Positions 28,407 to 37,451 of a stretch of 64,000 bases of DNA are shown piece after piece. The DNA lies in NCBI GenBank assembly GCA_021739765.1, contig JAIPBD010000017.1, positions 1 to 64,000 on the forward strand, in the 5' to 3' direction. A model generated the notes under the pieces. The model was not told the DNA's origin. It searched no databases and saw nothing but the letters and a program-made list of their open reading frames with translations. The position numbers and the translations under genes are program-made. Every line of letters begins with the position of its first letter. The first letter of the stretch is position 1. Source of the stretch: Melioribacteraceae bacterium (GTDB lineage: Bacteria > Bacteroidota > Ignavibacteria > Ignavibacteriales > Melioribacteraceae).

Positions 28407-28886
28407 ATGAAGACTAGAAAATCGTGGAAAGAGAAACTGCACGACGATAATGGTTTACCAAAAGTTGAACCGATAGCCGGTAAATTGATAGAAATGTGGG
28501 GAGAAGGAACGGTTGTTATTGCCAAACCATTAGATGTTGATACAATTATGAGGAAAGTGCCTAAAGGAAAATTAACCACCGTGAATGAAATAAGAAAAAT
28601 AATTGCGGCAAAATATGAAACCACTATTGCATGTCCGCTTACAACCGGTATATTTGTTAGAATTTCTGCCGAAGCTGCTGAAGAGGAGTTCTCTGAAGGG
28701 AAAAGGCGAATCACTCCTTATTGGCGAACTTTGAAAGAGGGCGGAATTCTAAATGAAAAATATCCCGGTGGAATTGAAGCTCAGATGGCGAAATTAGAGA
28801 ATGAAGGATTTTCCGTGGTGCCTAAAGGAAAGAAAAATTTTCGAGTTTTAGATTTTGACAAATATATAGCCAAGATCGAGTTGTAA
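28407..28886 (+). CDS. MGMT/ATL-like DNA-binding-domain protein
   Basis: The 159-residue protein has the general pattern of the alkylguanine-transferase DNA-binding domain. A helix starts after VPKGKLTTVNEIRKII, PYWRTLKEGG lies where PCHRV would be, and GIEAQMAKLENEGF is near the end. The reactive Cys is absent from that motif, as in alkyltransferase-like proteins, which bind alkylated bases without repairing them. I chose the ATG at 28407 because GGGGAG lies about 9 nt upstream; earlier in-frame starts overlap lexA. It ends 1 nt before the true methyltransferase gene, so the two are coupled. The family assignment is by motif order, not by search. Confidence 0.68.
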   Translation: MKTRKSWKEKLHDDNGLPKVEPIAGKLIEMWGEGTVVIAKPLDVDTIMRKVPKGKLTTVNEIRKIIAAKYETTIACPLTTGIFVRISAEAAEEEFSEGKRRITPYWRTLKEGGILNEKYPGGIEAQMAKLENEGFSVVPKGKKNFRVLDFDKYIAKIEL

Positions 28887-28887
28887 A

Positions 28888-29388
28888 ATGGAAAATGAAT
28901 ACCTTGGTTTCTTAAAATGCCCGCTGGGATTAATCGAAATAAAAGCGAATAAGGATTCGATTACTTCGGTACTTTTTGTTTTTGATCAGTATAAAAATAT
29001 TGCCGAAAATACCAACGGGATTATTAATCAATGCAAAAAGCAACTTTCGGAATATTTCAGTGGTGAACGAAAATCATTTGATTTAAATATCCATCAGGAA
29101 GGAACACCTTTTCAAATGCGCGTTTGGAATGAATTACTTGAAATTCCATACGGCAAAACTATTTCCTACAATCATTTAGCCGAGGCATTAGGGGATAAAA
29201 AAACAATTCGAGCGGTAGGAGGAGCGAACGGTAGAAATCTAATTTCAATTATCGTACCGTGTCATAGGGTTATTGGAAGTGACGGATCCTTAATTGGTTA
29301 TGCCGGCGGAATGTGGAGAAAAAAATGGCTTCTTGGTCATGAAAAACAATTCTCAGGTCAAGAAATTCAAATGGAGTTGGGGCTTTGA
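28888..29388 (+). CDS. ogt: Methylated-DNA--[protein]-cysteine S-methyltransferase
   Basis: This enzyme transfers methyl groups from O6-methylguanine or O4-methylthymine to its own cysteine in a single suicide reaction. The 166-residue protein has the usual two-domain layout. The active site is IVPCHRVIG with Cys125; the DNA-binding helix region includes IPYGKTISYNHLAEALG and the Asn hinge RAVGGANGRN. The C-terminal helix (LIGYAGGMWRKKWLLGHE) is complete. It starts one base after the MGMT-like gene and is downstream of lexA, so it is probably damage-inducible. Confidence 0.95.
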   Translation: MENEYLGFLKCPLGLIEIKANKDSITSVLFVFDQYKNIAENTNGIINQCKKQLSEYFSGERKSFDLNIHQEGTPFQMRVWNELLEIPYGKTISYNHLAEALGDKKTIRAVGGANGRNLISIIVPCHRVIGSDGSLIGYAGGMWRKKWLLGHEKQFSGQEIQMELGL

Positions 29389-29516
29389 GTAGGTAATGTA
29401 TTGAAATATGTTTTTTCAATTGTAATTCAATGGTGATTCGATAGAAATTCAGTTGTTGTTTGATAATTATTAATTAGATATTTTGCTATTTTAGATTAAA
29501 AGTAAATAAATATTCT

Positions 29517-29873
29517 ATGAATTTAGAAGATCTCGAAATTTACCGGTTATCAATTAATTTGGGTGAAAACGTATGGAAAGAATTACAAGTTTGGGAACCA
29601 TTTTTGAAAAATACATTGGGTTCTCAACTTATTAGAGCAAGTGATTCTGTTACATTAAATATTGCTGAAGGTTTTGGACGATTTACTTTCAAAGAAACTA
29701 AAAGATTTGCCTATTATGCAAGAGGTTCACTTTTCGAAACTAAAGCATGTATTCAAATTGCTTGTAAAAGGGGAATCATAGAAGAAGCTAATTATGAAAA
29801 ATTTGAGTCGGAAATTCGTAATTTGGGTGTGAAATTAAACAATTACATCCGATATCTTAACAGTAAAGCATAA
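29517..29873 (+). CDS. Four-helix bundle protein (S23 / 23S rRNA intervening-sequence protein family)
   Basis: The 118-residue all-helical protein has the family pattern: an opening LEIYRLSINLGENVW, a central QLIRASDSVTLNIAEGFGR and then FAYYARGSLFETKA. This family was first found inside 23S rRNA intervening sequences but is widespread as a free gene in FCB bacteria. Its role is unknown. No rRNA is near here. It stands alone with a short AT-rich leader (about 128 nt from ogt). Confidence 0.9.
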   Translation: MNLEDLEIYRLSINLGENVWKELQVWEPFLKNTLGSQLIRASDSVTLNIAEGFGRFTFKETKRFAYYARGSLFETKACIQIACKRGIIEEANYEKFESEIRNLGVKLNNYIRYLNSKA

Positions 29874-29923
29874 CGACGATTTTCGATCGTTTTTCTATTG
29901 AATAACATTTTGCCCAATTGATC

Positions 29924-30343
29924 ATGTTCTACCAAAAAGAAATATCTCTCAGACCATATCCCCGCGGATTTCATATAATAACTCGTGAAATTGAAAACAC
30001 GTTTCCTGAGCTTAAAAGAATAAAAATGGGTCTCTGTAATGTTTTTATCAAACATACTTCGGCTTCGTTAACCATAAATGAAAATGTTTCGCCGGATGTA
30101 AGAGTGGATATGGAATCTCATTTTAATAAAATGGTTGCTGAAAATTCACCTTATTTTACGCACACTTACGAAGGTCCCGATGACATGCCCGCCCACATAA
30201 AAGCATCTATTCTCGGCCAAAGTCTTACTGTTCCCGTTACAAACGGAAAATTTAATCTCGGAACATGGCAGGGAATTTACCTCTGTGAGCATCGTGATTA
30301 CGGTGGAGCGAGACAGTTAGTTGTTACTATAAGTGGAGAATGA
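29924..30343 (+). CDS. YjbQ family protein (UPF0047, secondary thiamine-phosphate synthase type)
   Basis: The 139-residue protein matches the family layout. FIKHTSASLTINEN carries the conserved His and Asn, MPAHIKASILGQSL contains the second His, and TWQGIYLCEHRDYGG is the C-terminal signature. Family members show weak thiamine-phosphate synthase activity in vitro; the true role is unsettled. I use the ATG at 29924; a TTG two codons earlier is possible. It is likely single-gene. Confidence 0.92.
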   Translation: MFYQKEISLRPYPRGFHIITREIENTFPELKRIKMGLCNVFIKHTSASLTINENVSPDVRVDMESHFNKMVAENSPYFTHTYEGPDDMPAHIKASILGQSLTVPVTNGKFNLGTWQGIYLCEHRDYGGARQLVVTISGE

Positions 30344-30436
30344 AGCAATATCTTATTTTTTTCCGATCAACTTGTCATTTAATATTCAGACCAATTATCC
30401 TTATATTTATGCTTAGTATACAATGAAAAAGGCTTT

Positions 30437-31819
30437 ATGAACGAATTTCAGTACGATGTAATTGTAATTGGAAGTGGACCCGGTGGCGAAGGTGCTGCCA
30501 TGAAAGCCGTTAAAGGCGGTAAAAAGGTTGCTGTATGCGATAATTTTACCAATATTGGCGGAAATTGTACTCACGTCGGTACTATACCAAGCAAGGCATT
30601 AAGACACGCGAGCGAAATAATCCAGAACAAAGGTGGTTTAGATACAATAAATTATCAAGATCTGCTTCGAACCGCTCAAAAAGTTATCGATCAACAAGTG
30701 GATATGCGATCCGGTTTTTATCAACGTAATATGGTTGATGTAATAGATGGATATGCCTGTTTTATTGATAAAAATACCATTGATGTGAAATTAACCAAAG
30801 GTGGCGAAGAAACCATTACTTCCGAATATTTTATTATCGCAACCGGTTCTCACCCTTATCATCCAGACGATATCGATTTTTCCCACCCCAGAATTCTTGA
30901 TAGTGATTCAATTTTAGATCTAAAAGATAATCCGCGTTCGTTAACAATATACGGTGCGGGAGTAATCGGATGCGAGTACGCTTCAATTTTTCGAGGTTTG
31001 CGGGCAAAAGTAAATTTAATAAATACTCGTGAGCAATTGCTTTCATTTTTAGATGACGAAATTATTGATGCCTTGAGTTATCATCTGCGCGAAAATGGAG
31101 TTCTGATTCGCCACAATGAAGAATATGAAAAAATAGTGCCTGATGACAATGGGGTGACCCTTTATCTTAAATCAAACAAAAAGATACGTGCCGAATATCT
31201 TTTATGGGCACAAGGGCGGACAGGTAATTCTGCCGGGATGGGTTTGGATAATTTGGGAATTGAAGTTAATCATCGGGGTTCGATAGTAGTAAATCGGCAT
31301 CACCAAACCCATCTTGAGAATATTTATGCAGTTGGTGATATTGTCGGATTTCCGAGTTTGGCAAGTGCTTCCTACGATCAAGGTCGGTTTGCAGCTACGC
31401 ATCTTCTCGATACTCACACTGATTTTCATCTCGTTGAAAATATCCCAACAGGAATATATACTTTGCCGGAAATCAGTTCTGTGGGACCTTGCGAACGAGA
31501 ACTGACCGAACAAAAGGTTCCTTACGAAGTTGGGCGTTCTTTTTTTAAACATTTAGCGCGGGCACAAATTACCGGACATGCAGTCGGAGTTTTGAAAATT
31601 TTATTTCATCGGGAAACTTTGGAAATACTTGGGATTCATTGTTTTGGTCATGGTGCTTCGGAAATTATTCATATTGGGCAGGCGATAATGTCTCAAAAGG
31701 GAAGTGGTAATACTTTAATGTATTTCGTCAATACTACTTTTAATTATCCCACGATGGCCGAAGCTTACCGTGTAGCGGCGCTTAACGGCATTAATCGTGT
31801 CAATTTTGATGATGAATAG
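30437..31819 (+). CDS. sthA: Soluble pyridine nucleotide transhydrogenase (Si-specific NAD(P)+ transhydrogenase)
   Basis: SthA moves reducing equivalents between NADPH and NAD+. The 460-residue flavoprotein has the FAD-binding [13 protein letters not shown] fingerprint at the N-terminus and [18 protein letters not shown], where only one Cys is present. That is the SthA signature that separates it from dihydrolipoamide and glutathione reductases. The NAD(P) fingerprint is [14 protein letters not shown], the second FAD motif is [10 protein letters not shown], and the dimerisation domain is complete. It is probably monocistronic. Confidence 0.93.
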   Translation: MNEFQYDVIVIGSGPGGEGAAMKAVKGGKKVAVCDNFTNIGGNCTHVGTIPSKALRHASEIIQNKGGLDTINYQDLLRTAQKVIDQQVDMRSGFYQRNMVDVIDGYACFIDKNTIDVKLTKGGEETITSEYFIIATGSHPYHPDDIDFSHPRILDSDSILDLKDNPRSLTIYGAGVIGCEYASIFRGLRAKVNLINTREQLLSFLDDEIIDALSYHLRENGVLIRHNEEYEKIVPDDNGVTLYLKSNKKIRAEYLLWAQGRTGNSAGMGLDNLGIEVNHRGSIVVNRHHQTHLENIYAVGDIVGFPSLASASYDQGRFAATHLLDTHTDFHLVENIPTGIYTLPEISSVGPCERELTEQKVPYEVGRSFFKHLARAQITGHAVGVLKILFHRETLEILGIHCFGHGASEIIHIGQAIMSQKGSGNTLMYFVNTTFNYPTMAEAYRVAALNGINRVNFDDE

Positions 31820-32034
31820 TATCACTCCTTATTAGTGGAGAAAAGAATTACCACCTCCGTTTAGCGATACTCCTGTAGTTTCCAACAATTACAGCTGCTT
31901 TCCCCGTTTTTTTTTAAGTGAGAACATTTTTATTAAATACAATTATGGAAATTGGTGTTGATCCCTCCCAATTTCCATCTTATGTGAACCTTTCTAGAAT
32001 CAATAAATTATTAACCAAATAAGGAACCGCCAAA

Positions 32035-32505
32035 ATGAAAGATGGATTAATCCAACAATTAAAAACCCAAGAAACGTTTTTCATGAACACCATCAGTTGT
32101 TTCTCCGAAAATGATTCGAGTTTCAAACCGATGGATGAAATGTACACTGTTGCAGAACATATCGGGCACGCCGCTGAAACCATTGATTGGTTTTTGGAAG
32201 GAGCATTTGGTTCGAAAGGATTTGATATGAATTTTGAAAACTACGAGGAACGAATGAAAAAATACACCTCATTTGATTCATGTCTGCAGCAGTTTAAGGA
32301 TGCGACAGAGAACGGAATTAGATTAATCACATCATTCCCTGAAAGCGAATTAATGGCTCCGATTACCGCCGAAATTATGAAAGGAGCACCGAAAATGGCT
32401 GTTGTGGGCGCAATTGCCGATCATAGCGCGCATCATAGAGGTGCGTTGGCTGTTTATGCACGCCTCGCCGGAAAAGTCCCGAAAATGCCTTATGGCGAAA
32501 TGTAA
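32035..32505 (+). CDS. DinB-superfamily (DUF664-like) putative metal-dependent protein
   Basis: This is a 156-residue four-helix protein of the DinB/YfiT superfamily, not the DinB polymerase. The metal-site histidines appear as AEHIGHAAETIDWF near residue 40 and DHSAHHRGALAVY near 130, which is the usual three-His spacing. Members include bacillithiol and mycothiol transferases and many proteins of unknown substrate. AAGGA lies upstream of the start. Its neighbours give no clear pathway. Confidence 0.88.
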   Translation: MKDGLIQQLKTQETFFMNTISCFSENDSSFKPMDEMYTVAEHIGHAAETIDWFLEGAFGSKGFDMNFENYEERMKKYTSFDSCLQQFKDATENGIRLITSFPESELMAPITAEIMKGAPKMAVVGAIADHSAHHRGALAVYARLAGKVPKMPYGEM

Positions 32506-32621
32506 TTAGTTTTGCATTAATGAATAAAGTGAATAACTACAATTAACAACAGCGTACTTAATTCACTTTTTTTGGATTCTGCCATGTTCAAACCAAATAT
32601 CGACAATTTATCCTTTTTAAA

Positions 32622-33494
32622 ATGAAATCCCCTAAACTTTATATTGGCACCGCAGGATGGTCTTATAAAGATTGGCATCCGAGTTTTTATCCTTTCACGC
32701 AAACAAAGGGAAGAAGTTGGCTGCAATTTTATTCGACCTATTTTAATATGGTTGAAGTAAATGCAACGTATTACACTTACTTAAAAGATAGTATTGTAAA
32801 AAGTTGGTTGAAACAAACAGAAGAACATCCGGAATTTCAATTCACCGTTAAATTACATAATGATTTTACTCATAAAAGGAATTATGGCACTGAAGAAATA
32901 AAACGGGTTAAAGATAATCTGGAGTTATTAAAAGCCGAGGATAAACTCGGCGGAATTCTGATTCAATTCCCTTATTCATTCGATTGTAATGATGCAAGTA
33001 TTGATTATCTCAGATGTTTGATCGAAACTTTCGAAGAGTACAATAAATTCGTTGAAGTCCGGCACAAATCATGGCAAAATAAAAAAGCGAAAACAGTTAC
33101 ATTCTGCACAATCGATCAACCGCAAGTCGGCGAATCTATTGAATTTAATCCTGTTGCCGGAAACAAAATGGCTTACATTCGATTTCATGGAAGAAATACG
33201 GATGCCTGGCGTAAATCCATAACCGATTTTGGTAAAAAACAGTCGTATGATGAACAAAATGCGCGTTATCAGTACCTGTATTCGCCTGGAGAACTTGTCG
33301 AAATTGAACAAAAATTGAAAGAGATTTACGATAAAGTGAATAAAATCTTCATTGTGATGAATAATCATCCAAAAGGAGATGCGGTTGCGAATGCTTTTGA
33401 ACTGCTTCATTTTTTAAAAAACCGAATTAAAATTAAAATGCCCGATACTATTTTAAAATCGTATCCCCGATTAAAAGAGTTCGCTATTAATTAG
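32622..33494 (+). CDS. DUF72 (YecE-like) family protein
   Basis: The 290-residue TIM-barrel-type protein opens with LYIGTAGWSYKDWHPSFYP, the DUF72 hallmark. The order EVNATYY, GGILIQFPYSF, EVRHKSW and YIRFHGRN follows the family. The function of DUF72 is unknown. It starts about 117 nt after the DinB-superfamily gene. Confidence 0.92.
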   Translation: MKSPKLYIGTAGWSYKDWHPSFYPFTQTKGRSWLQFYSTYFNMVEVNATYYTYLKDSIVKSWLKQTEEHPEFQFTVKLHNDFTHKRNYGTEEIKRVKDNLELLKAEDKLGGILIQFPYSFDCNDASIDYLRCLIETFEEYNKFVEVRHKSWQNKKAKTVTFCTIDQPQVGESIEFNPVAGNKMAYIRFHGRNTDAWRKSITDFGKKQSYDEQNARYQYLYSPGELVEIEQKLKEIYDKVNKIFIVMNNHPKGDAVANAFELLHFLKNRIKIKMPDTILKSYPRLKEFAIN

Positions 33495-33662
33495 TTGAAT
33501 ATTCGTTAGTGATATTTATTTTAAATTCGACATTTAAATAATAATTATATAATTTGTCCTCATTATTTGGTTACTTTAAGAATAAGCCATCATAATTCAA
33601 GAAAATGTGGTCTTATTTAGTCTTAGATAGACGAACAATAATAACTAAACGGAGGATGAATC

Positions 33663-33911
33663 ATGACTATTTCGCGAATGAATCTTTACGATGGAGGTGG
33701 AAAAACAGTAGCTTTTTTCGATCTCGAAACAGAGGAAAAGTTAGTTGTTAAGGGATTTTCTTTAATTAACGGACCTAAAGGATTATTTGTCGGCGTTCCC
33801 AGCGAAAAAGGGAAAGATGATAAATACTATGACAAAATTCTTATGCCGCAAGAAGTCCGTAATCAATTAAATGAAATGGCGGCAACAAAATATGAAGAAT
33901 TGAAAAACTAA
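33663..33911 (+). CDS. SpoVG-like protein
   Basis: The 82-residue protein matches SpoVG, a small site-specific DNA- and RNA-binding regulator. The diagnostic part is LINGPKGLFVGVPSEKGKDD followed by a region rich in short helices ending KYEELKN. CGGAGGA lies 6 nt before the ATG, one of the best ribosome sites in the window, so it should be well translated. A strong terminator follows, so it is monocistronic. Confidence 0.85.
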   Translation: MTISRMNLYDGGGKTVAFFDLETEEKLVVKGFSLINGPKGLFVGVPSEKGKDDKYYDKILMPQEVRNQLNEMAATKYEELKN

Positions 33912-33939
33912 TATTTTCGTTCTGTTTTTTTATTTTAAT

Positions 33940-33971
33940 AAGCTCAATTTCGTTGTGAGATTGAGCTTTTT
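33940..33971 (+). terminator. Rho-independent terminator after the spoVG-like gene
   Basis: AAGCTCAAT (33940-33948) pairs with ATTGAGCTT (33960-33968), and three more inner pairs close a 5-nt GTTGT loop. Five T follow. It separates this gene from dinB. Confidence 0.9.
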
Positions 33972-34020
33972 GTTTATACTTTTCCACAATCAAATCCCAC
34001 ATTTTTATTTCTAGCACAGT

Positions 34021-35175
34021 ATGCGTACAATTTTTCACCTCGATTTAGACACATTCTTCGTTTCAGTTGAAAGGATAATTGATCCATCCTTAAATGGGAA
34101 ACCTGTAATTGTCGGCGGTGATCCGAAAGAAGGAAGAGGTGTTGTAGCCGCTTGTTCGTATGAGGCGAGGGAATATGGATTGCATTCGGCAATGCCGATA
34201 AAACAAGCTTACCGGCTTTGTCCGAACGGGCTTTATATTCATGGTCATCATGATGAATACGGCAGATATTCAAAAGCGGTGAAAAGTATTCTCGAGAAAT
34301 ACGCTCCAATGATGGAACAAGCATCAATAGATGAATTTTACATGGATTTTACCGGAACAAAACATATTTATGGTTCGATGTATGATTTTGCAAAATCACT
34401 ACAAAAAGAAATTTGGGATCAATTACAATTGCCGTGTTCGATAGGTATAGGTGGACACAAAACCATCGCCAAAATTTGCTCTGATTACGCGAAACCGAAC
34501 GGTGTAACATTTGTAATGCCAGGAATGGAAAAAGAATTTCTCGCGCCATTACCGGTTGAAACTATTCCCGGAGTCGGCAAAGTTACCCTCGAGCAGATGC
34601 ACAATAAAGGATTTTATAAAATCGGTGATATCGCTGCAATGCCTCAAGACTATTTTGCCGTAGCTTTCGGTAAGTATGGAATCGATATTTGGGAAAAAGC
34701 GAACGGAAAAGGGAAGCAGTATCTTAATCCTCCACAAGAAAGAAAAAGTATTTCGAAAGAACGAACTTTTTCGAAAGACATTGTTAATCAAAAAGTAATA
34801 GAAGCAAAATTATTTGAACTGACGGGGAAGGTTTGCCAGATTCTAAGAGATCGGAACTGGCAGACAACCACAATATCAATAAAATTACGATATTCTGATT
34901 TTATCACACTCACCAGGGCCAAAACTATTCCGGCTACGGATGATGATAAAGAGGTGTTTGAAACCGCGCTAAACCTGTTCCGGAAAGCTTACACACGAAG
35001 AGTCGGAATTCGTTTAATCGGGGTTCATCTCACAAATTTCAGCGAATTTTCAGAACAAGAAGCTCTATTTGAAGATGAAAAGCTTACGCGCAAAAAAATG
35101 TTTCGTGCAGTAAATAAAATTCGTGACAAATTCGGGTATTCTTCAATCGGATTTTTGCCTGAGGGAAAGAGCTGA
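34021..35175 (+). CDS. dinB: Y-family DNA polymerase IV
   Basis: The translesion polymerase copies across damaged bases. The 384-residue protein begins with FHLDLDTFFVSVE (first metal Asp) and has YEAREYGLHSAMP in the fingers, QASIDEFYMDFTG with the catalytic Asp-Glu pair, and a helix-hairpin-helix IPGVGKVT near residue 180. The little-finger domain (~235-350) is complete. It lies beside a DnaE-type gene, an arrangement resembling ImuB-ImuC cassettes, but a toxin-antitoxin pair is inserted between them. No copy of the lexA-type palindrome is seen upstream, so SOS control is not evident. Confidence 0.94.
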   Translation: MRTIFHLDLDTFFVSVERIIDPSLNGKPVIVGGDPKEGRGVVAACSYEAREYGLHSAMPIKQAYRLCPNGLYIHGHHDEYGRYSKAVKSILEKYAPMMEQASIDEFYMDFTGTKHIYGSMYDFAKSLQKEIWDQLQLPCSIGIGGHKTIAKICSDYAKPNGVTFVMPGMEKEFLAPLPVETIPGVGKVTLEQMHNKGFYKIGDIAAMPQDYFAVAFGKYGIDIWEKANGKGKQYLNPPQERKSISKERTFSKDIVNQKVIEAKLFELTGKVCQILRDRNWQTTTISIKLRYSDFITLTRAKTIPATDDDKEVFETALNLFRKAYTRRVGIRLIGVHLTNFSEFSEQEALFEDEKLTRKKMFRAVNKIRDKFGYSSIGFLPEGKS

Positions 35176-35196
35176 GACAAACTTGACCTCACTAAA

Positions 35197-35460
35197 TCAA
35201 GTTTCTTTAAAACTTTCTTTCATCCTTTCATCTAAGATTAATTTAATAAGTGCGCTATATGGAATATCTCTTTGCGACGCATATGATTTAAGTTTGTTAA
35301 TTAAGTTTGTCGGAAGTCTTATACTGACAACTTTCGTTGGAGGATCTTGTGGTAACTCTATTCCAAGATCACTTAGTTTTAACGGATTATCTTTATCGAT
35401 AAAATCAGTTACATCCTGTTTATTGTAATCAATTATTTCTTTTACTTTTGGCTTTCTCAT
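35197..35460 (-). CDS. brnA: BrnA-family antitoxin
   Basis: The 87-residue protein has an unstructured N-terminal part and a C-terminal ribbon-helix-helix (KVVSIRLPTNLINKLKSYA), as in BrnA/CopG antitoxins that bind their own promoter. I chose the ATG at 35460 because AAAGG lies 7 nt upstream; one at 35475 is less well placed. It overlaps the toxin gene upstream on the same strand by about 32 nt, which is typical of brnTA operons. Toxin comes first, antitoxin second. Confidence 0.85.
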   Translation of the reverse strand: MRKPKVKEIIDYNKQDVTDFIDKDNPLKLSDLGIELPQDPPTKVVSIRLPTNLINKLKSYASQRDIPYSALIKLILDERMKESFKET

Positions 35461-35728
35461 AAAGCGACCTTTCATTTTTAGAAGCTGTTCGAGTGCTTAT
35501 TATTCGATTTTTTTGTTTTCTAATCATGAATGCAGTCATTAAAACTTGATTCTTAATACTTGTTCCAAAGGCGATCCAGCGCTTTTTCTTATCGTTAGAA
35601 TGTTTCAGATTGTCGAATATTATTAATGATTTATCAAAGAAAATGCTTTCCGTTTCAAGTGGGGAAATGCCATGCTTAATCTCATTTTTTTGAATATTCC
35701 ACTGATCACAATCGAAATCTAACTTCAT
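35429..35728 (-). CDS. brnT: BrnT-family toxin
   Basis: BrnT is a ribonuclease-type toxin with a RelE-like fold. The 99-residue protein starts at MKLDFDCDQWN and has the family marks NEIKHGISPLETESIFFD, the central RWIAFGTS and the C-terminal IISTRTASKNERSLYE that holds the proposed catalytic Arg residues. A longer in-frame start 17 codons upstream would begin inside the promoter region. No clear Shine-Dalgarno is present. The pair sits between dinB and the truncated dnaE, on the opposite strand. Confidence 0.88.
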   Translation of the reverse strand: MKLDFDCDQWNIQKNEIKHGISPLETESIFFDKSLIIFDNLKHSNDKKKRWIAFGTSIKNQVLMTAFMIRKQKNRIISTRTASKNERSLYEKAKSKRNN

Positions 35729-35750
35729 AAATGAAAATATATAAAACAAA

Positions 35751-35788
35751 ATGTAGTGTCGAGTACTACATTTATCCAAATACTACAT
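35751..35788. promoter_or_regulatory. Candidate BrnA operator with three ACTACAT half-sites
   Basis: ATGTAGT (35751-35757) and ACTACAT (35765-35771) form a 7-bp inverted repeat with a 7-nt spacer. A third ACTACAT (35782-35788) follows 10 nt later and covers the first two bases of the dnaE-like ATG. The cluster lies just upstream of brnT on one side and at the start of the dnaE-like gene on the other, so a ribbon-helix-helix regulator could control both. Confidence 0.6.
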
Positions 35789-37451
35789 GCAATCACTCCA
35801 CAATCATTCTGTTTATTCTTTACTGACCGGCACTATTCCGGTTGAATCCTTGATCTCGTTCGCCAAAAAATCGGGTAGCGGTTTTGTTGCGCTAACCGAT
35901 ACAAATGCGATGTACGGATTAATTCATTTCGCCAAAATTGCAAAGGAAGAGGGAATTAAACCAATTCTCGGGGCAAAAATTGACGATCCTAAAAACCCTG
36001 AGGATTATCTTGTTGTAATTGCAAAAAATAACGAAGGGTATTCCGAACTTTGCCGGCTAGTAACTACTCGAAAGCTAAAAGACGATTTTTCTCTTCAAAC
36101 CGCGATTAAAAATATTTCGGACAACCTGTTCTTTTTTACATCGTCGCTTGAAGTAATTCGTTTTTGTATCGATGATAAGGATATTTCGACCAAGAATTTA
36201 TATGTCGAACTAATAATCACCGAAAAACAGAAGAAGAGGACGCGGGAGCTTTACAACTTTGCTAAATCAAAAAATCTTAAGATATTGGCTTCGCACCCGA
36301 CCTATTTTGCTTCAAAAAACGATTTTTTGCTTCATAAGGTTGTTACCGCGATTCGCGAAAATAAAACACTGGAGAATCTGGATGAATCTTTACTTGTCGA
36401 TGAGGAATCCTTTTTACAATCCTCTGAGGAATTTCGCGCAAAATGGAAAGCACTGCCTGAAGCAATCTGGAATATTGAAGATATCGTGCGGAACTCCAAT
36501 GTTGATCTGGAATTCGGGAAATACAAATTCCCTCTTTTTCCGCTACCTACCGGCGAAACGCCATTTTCCTATCTGTGGAAGATCAGCTTTCGTGGTTTAG
36601 AAGCGAGATTCAAACCAATAACCGAAAAAGCTGTTAAACGGCTTCAGTATGAACTCGAAGTAATTGACGAACTCGGATTTTGCGACTATTTCCTTGTAGT
36701 ATGGGATATTGTTCGAGAGGCTCATAGCCGGAGGATGGTTACAATTGGACGGGGTTCTGCAGCGAATAGTCTTGTGGCTTACTGTCTCGGATTAACGCAG
36801 GTAGATCCGCTCGAACATAATTTGTATTTCGAAAGATTTCTAAATCGTGGAAGGACGTCACCCCCCGATGTAGACCTTGATTTTTCGTGGAAAGAAAGGG
36901 ATGAAATTGTGAAGTATGTTTTCGAAAAATACGGATATGATAAAGTCGCTATGATTTCCACGCATGTAACTTTTCGTGCCAGATCAGCTTTTAGGGAAAC
37001 AGCAAAAGTTTTTGGTATTTCCAACAGGGAGATTTCGAAATACAGTAAATTTATTCCTTGGACGAGCGCAAAAAATCTTCCCGAATTGGCTAAAAAATTT
37101 CCGGAATCGAAATCTCTGAGTTTTGAGAATGAACCATGGAGTACAATAATCGAAATCGCCTCTAAACTGTCCGGTTTCCCGCGGCATCTGAGTATACATC
37201 CTGGCGGTATTGTTATCACCAAAAATCCTATTACAAGTTACGTAGGGCTCGAATATGCTCAAAATAAAGGACTTGGTATTATAGTAACCCAACCGGATAT
37301 GTACCCGATAGAGGATATGGGATTAATCAAAATTGATTTATTGAGTCAGAGATCACTTGGGGTGCTTCGTGATACTCTCGATAAATTGGAAAAAAGAACC
37401 GAAAAGAGAACAGATGTGCGTTTATTTAATCTAAACGCGGAAATAGAATGA
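35787..37451 (+). CDS. DnaE/ImuC-type DNA polymerase III alpha subunit, C-terminally truncated
   Basis: The ORF encodes only 554 residues of a protein that is normally about 1000 or more. The PHP domain opens at once (LHNHSVYSLL), but its second motif reads LTDTN where LTDHG is usual, so the PHP site is degraded. The polymerase palm is present: PPDVDLDFSW with D361 and D363, and IKIDLLSQRSL with D517, matching the spacing of the three catalytic Asp residues of E. coli DnaE. The frame ends 37 residues later, so fingers, beta-clamp-binding, HhH and OB parts are missing. No continuation is seen in other frames up to the next gene. The start has no Shine-Dalgarno. It is probably a decayed error-prone polymerase or a palm-only remnant. 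Confidence 0.82.
   Translation: MQSLHNHSVYSLLTGTIPVESLISFAKKSGSGFVALTDTNAMYGLIHFAKIAKEEGIKPILGAKIDDPKNPEDYLVVIAKNNEGYSELCRLVTTRKLKDDFSLQTAIKNISDNLFFFTSSLEVIRFCIDDKDISTKNLYVELIITEKQKKRTRELYNFAKSKNLKILASHPTYFASKNDFLLHKVVTAIRENKTLENLDESLLVDEESFLQSSEEFRAKWKALPEAIWNIEDIVRNSNVDLEFGKYKFPLFPLPTGETPFSYLWKISFRGLEARFKPITEKAVKRLQYELEVIDELGFCDYFLVVWDIVREAHSRRMVTIGRGSAANSLVAYCLGLTQVDPLEHNLYFERFLNRGRTSPPDVDLDFSWKERDEIVKYVFEKYGYDKVAMISTHVTFRARSAFRETAKVFGISNREISKYSKFIPWTSAKNLPELAKKFPESKSLSFENEPWSTIIEIASKLSGFPRHLSIHPGGIVITKNPITSYVGLEYAQNKGLGIIVTQPDMYPIEDMGLIKIDLLSQRSLGVLRDTLDKLEKRTEKRTDVRLFNLNAEIE

Noticed and set aside
27881-28714. Minus-strand ORF of 277 aa antisense to lexA and the MGMT-like gene
   Set aside because: It is a shadow of two well-supported genes and has no recognisable domain or ribosome site.
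29517-29873. Sign of a 23S rRNA intervening sequence
   Set aside because: Only the S23-family protein is present; there is no rRNA sequence around it.
33972-34020. LexA-type operator upstream of dinB
   Set aside because: I looked for the palindrome seen at lexA and found no similar site in this gap.
35123-35428. Plus-strand ORF over brnA
   Set aside because: It is antisense to the ribbon-helix-helix antitoxin and has no motif of its own.
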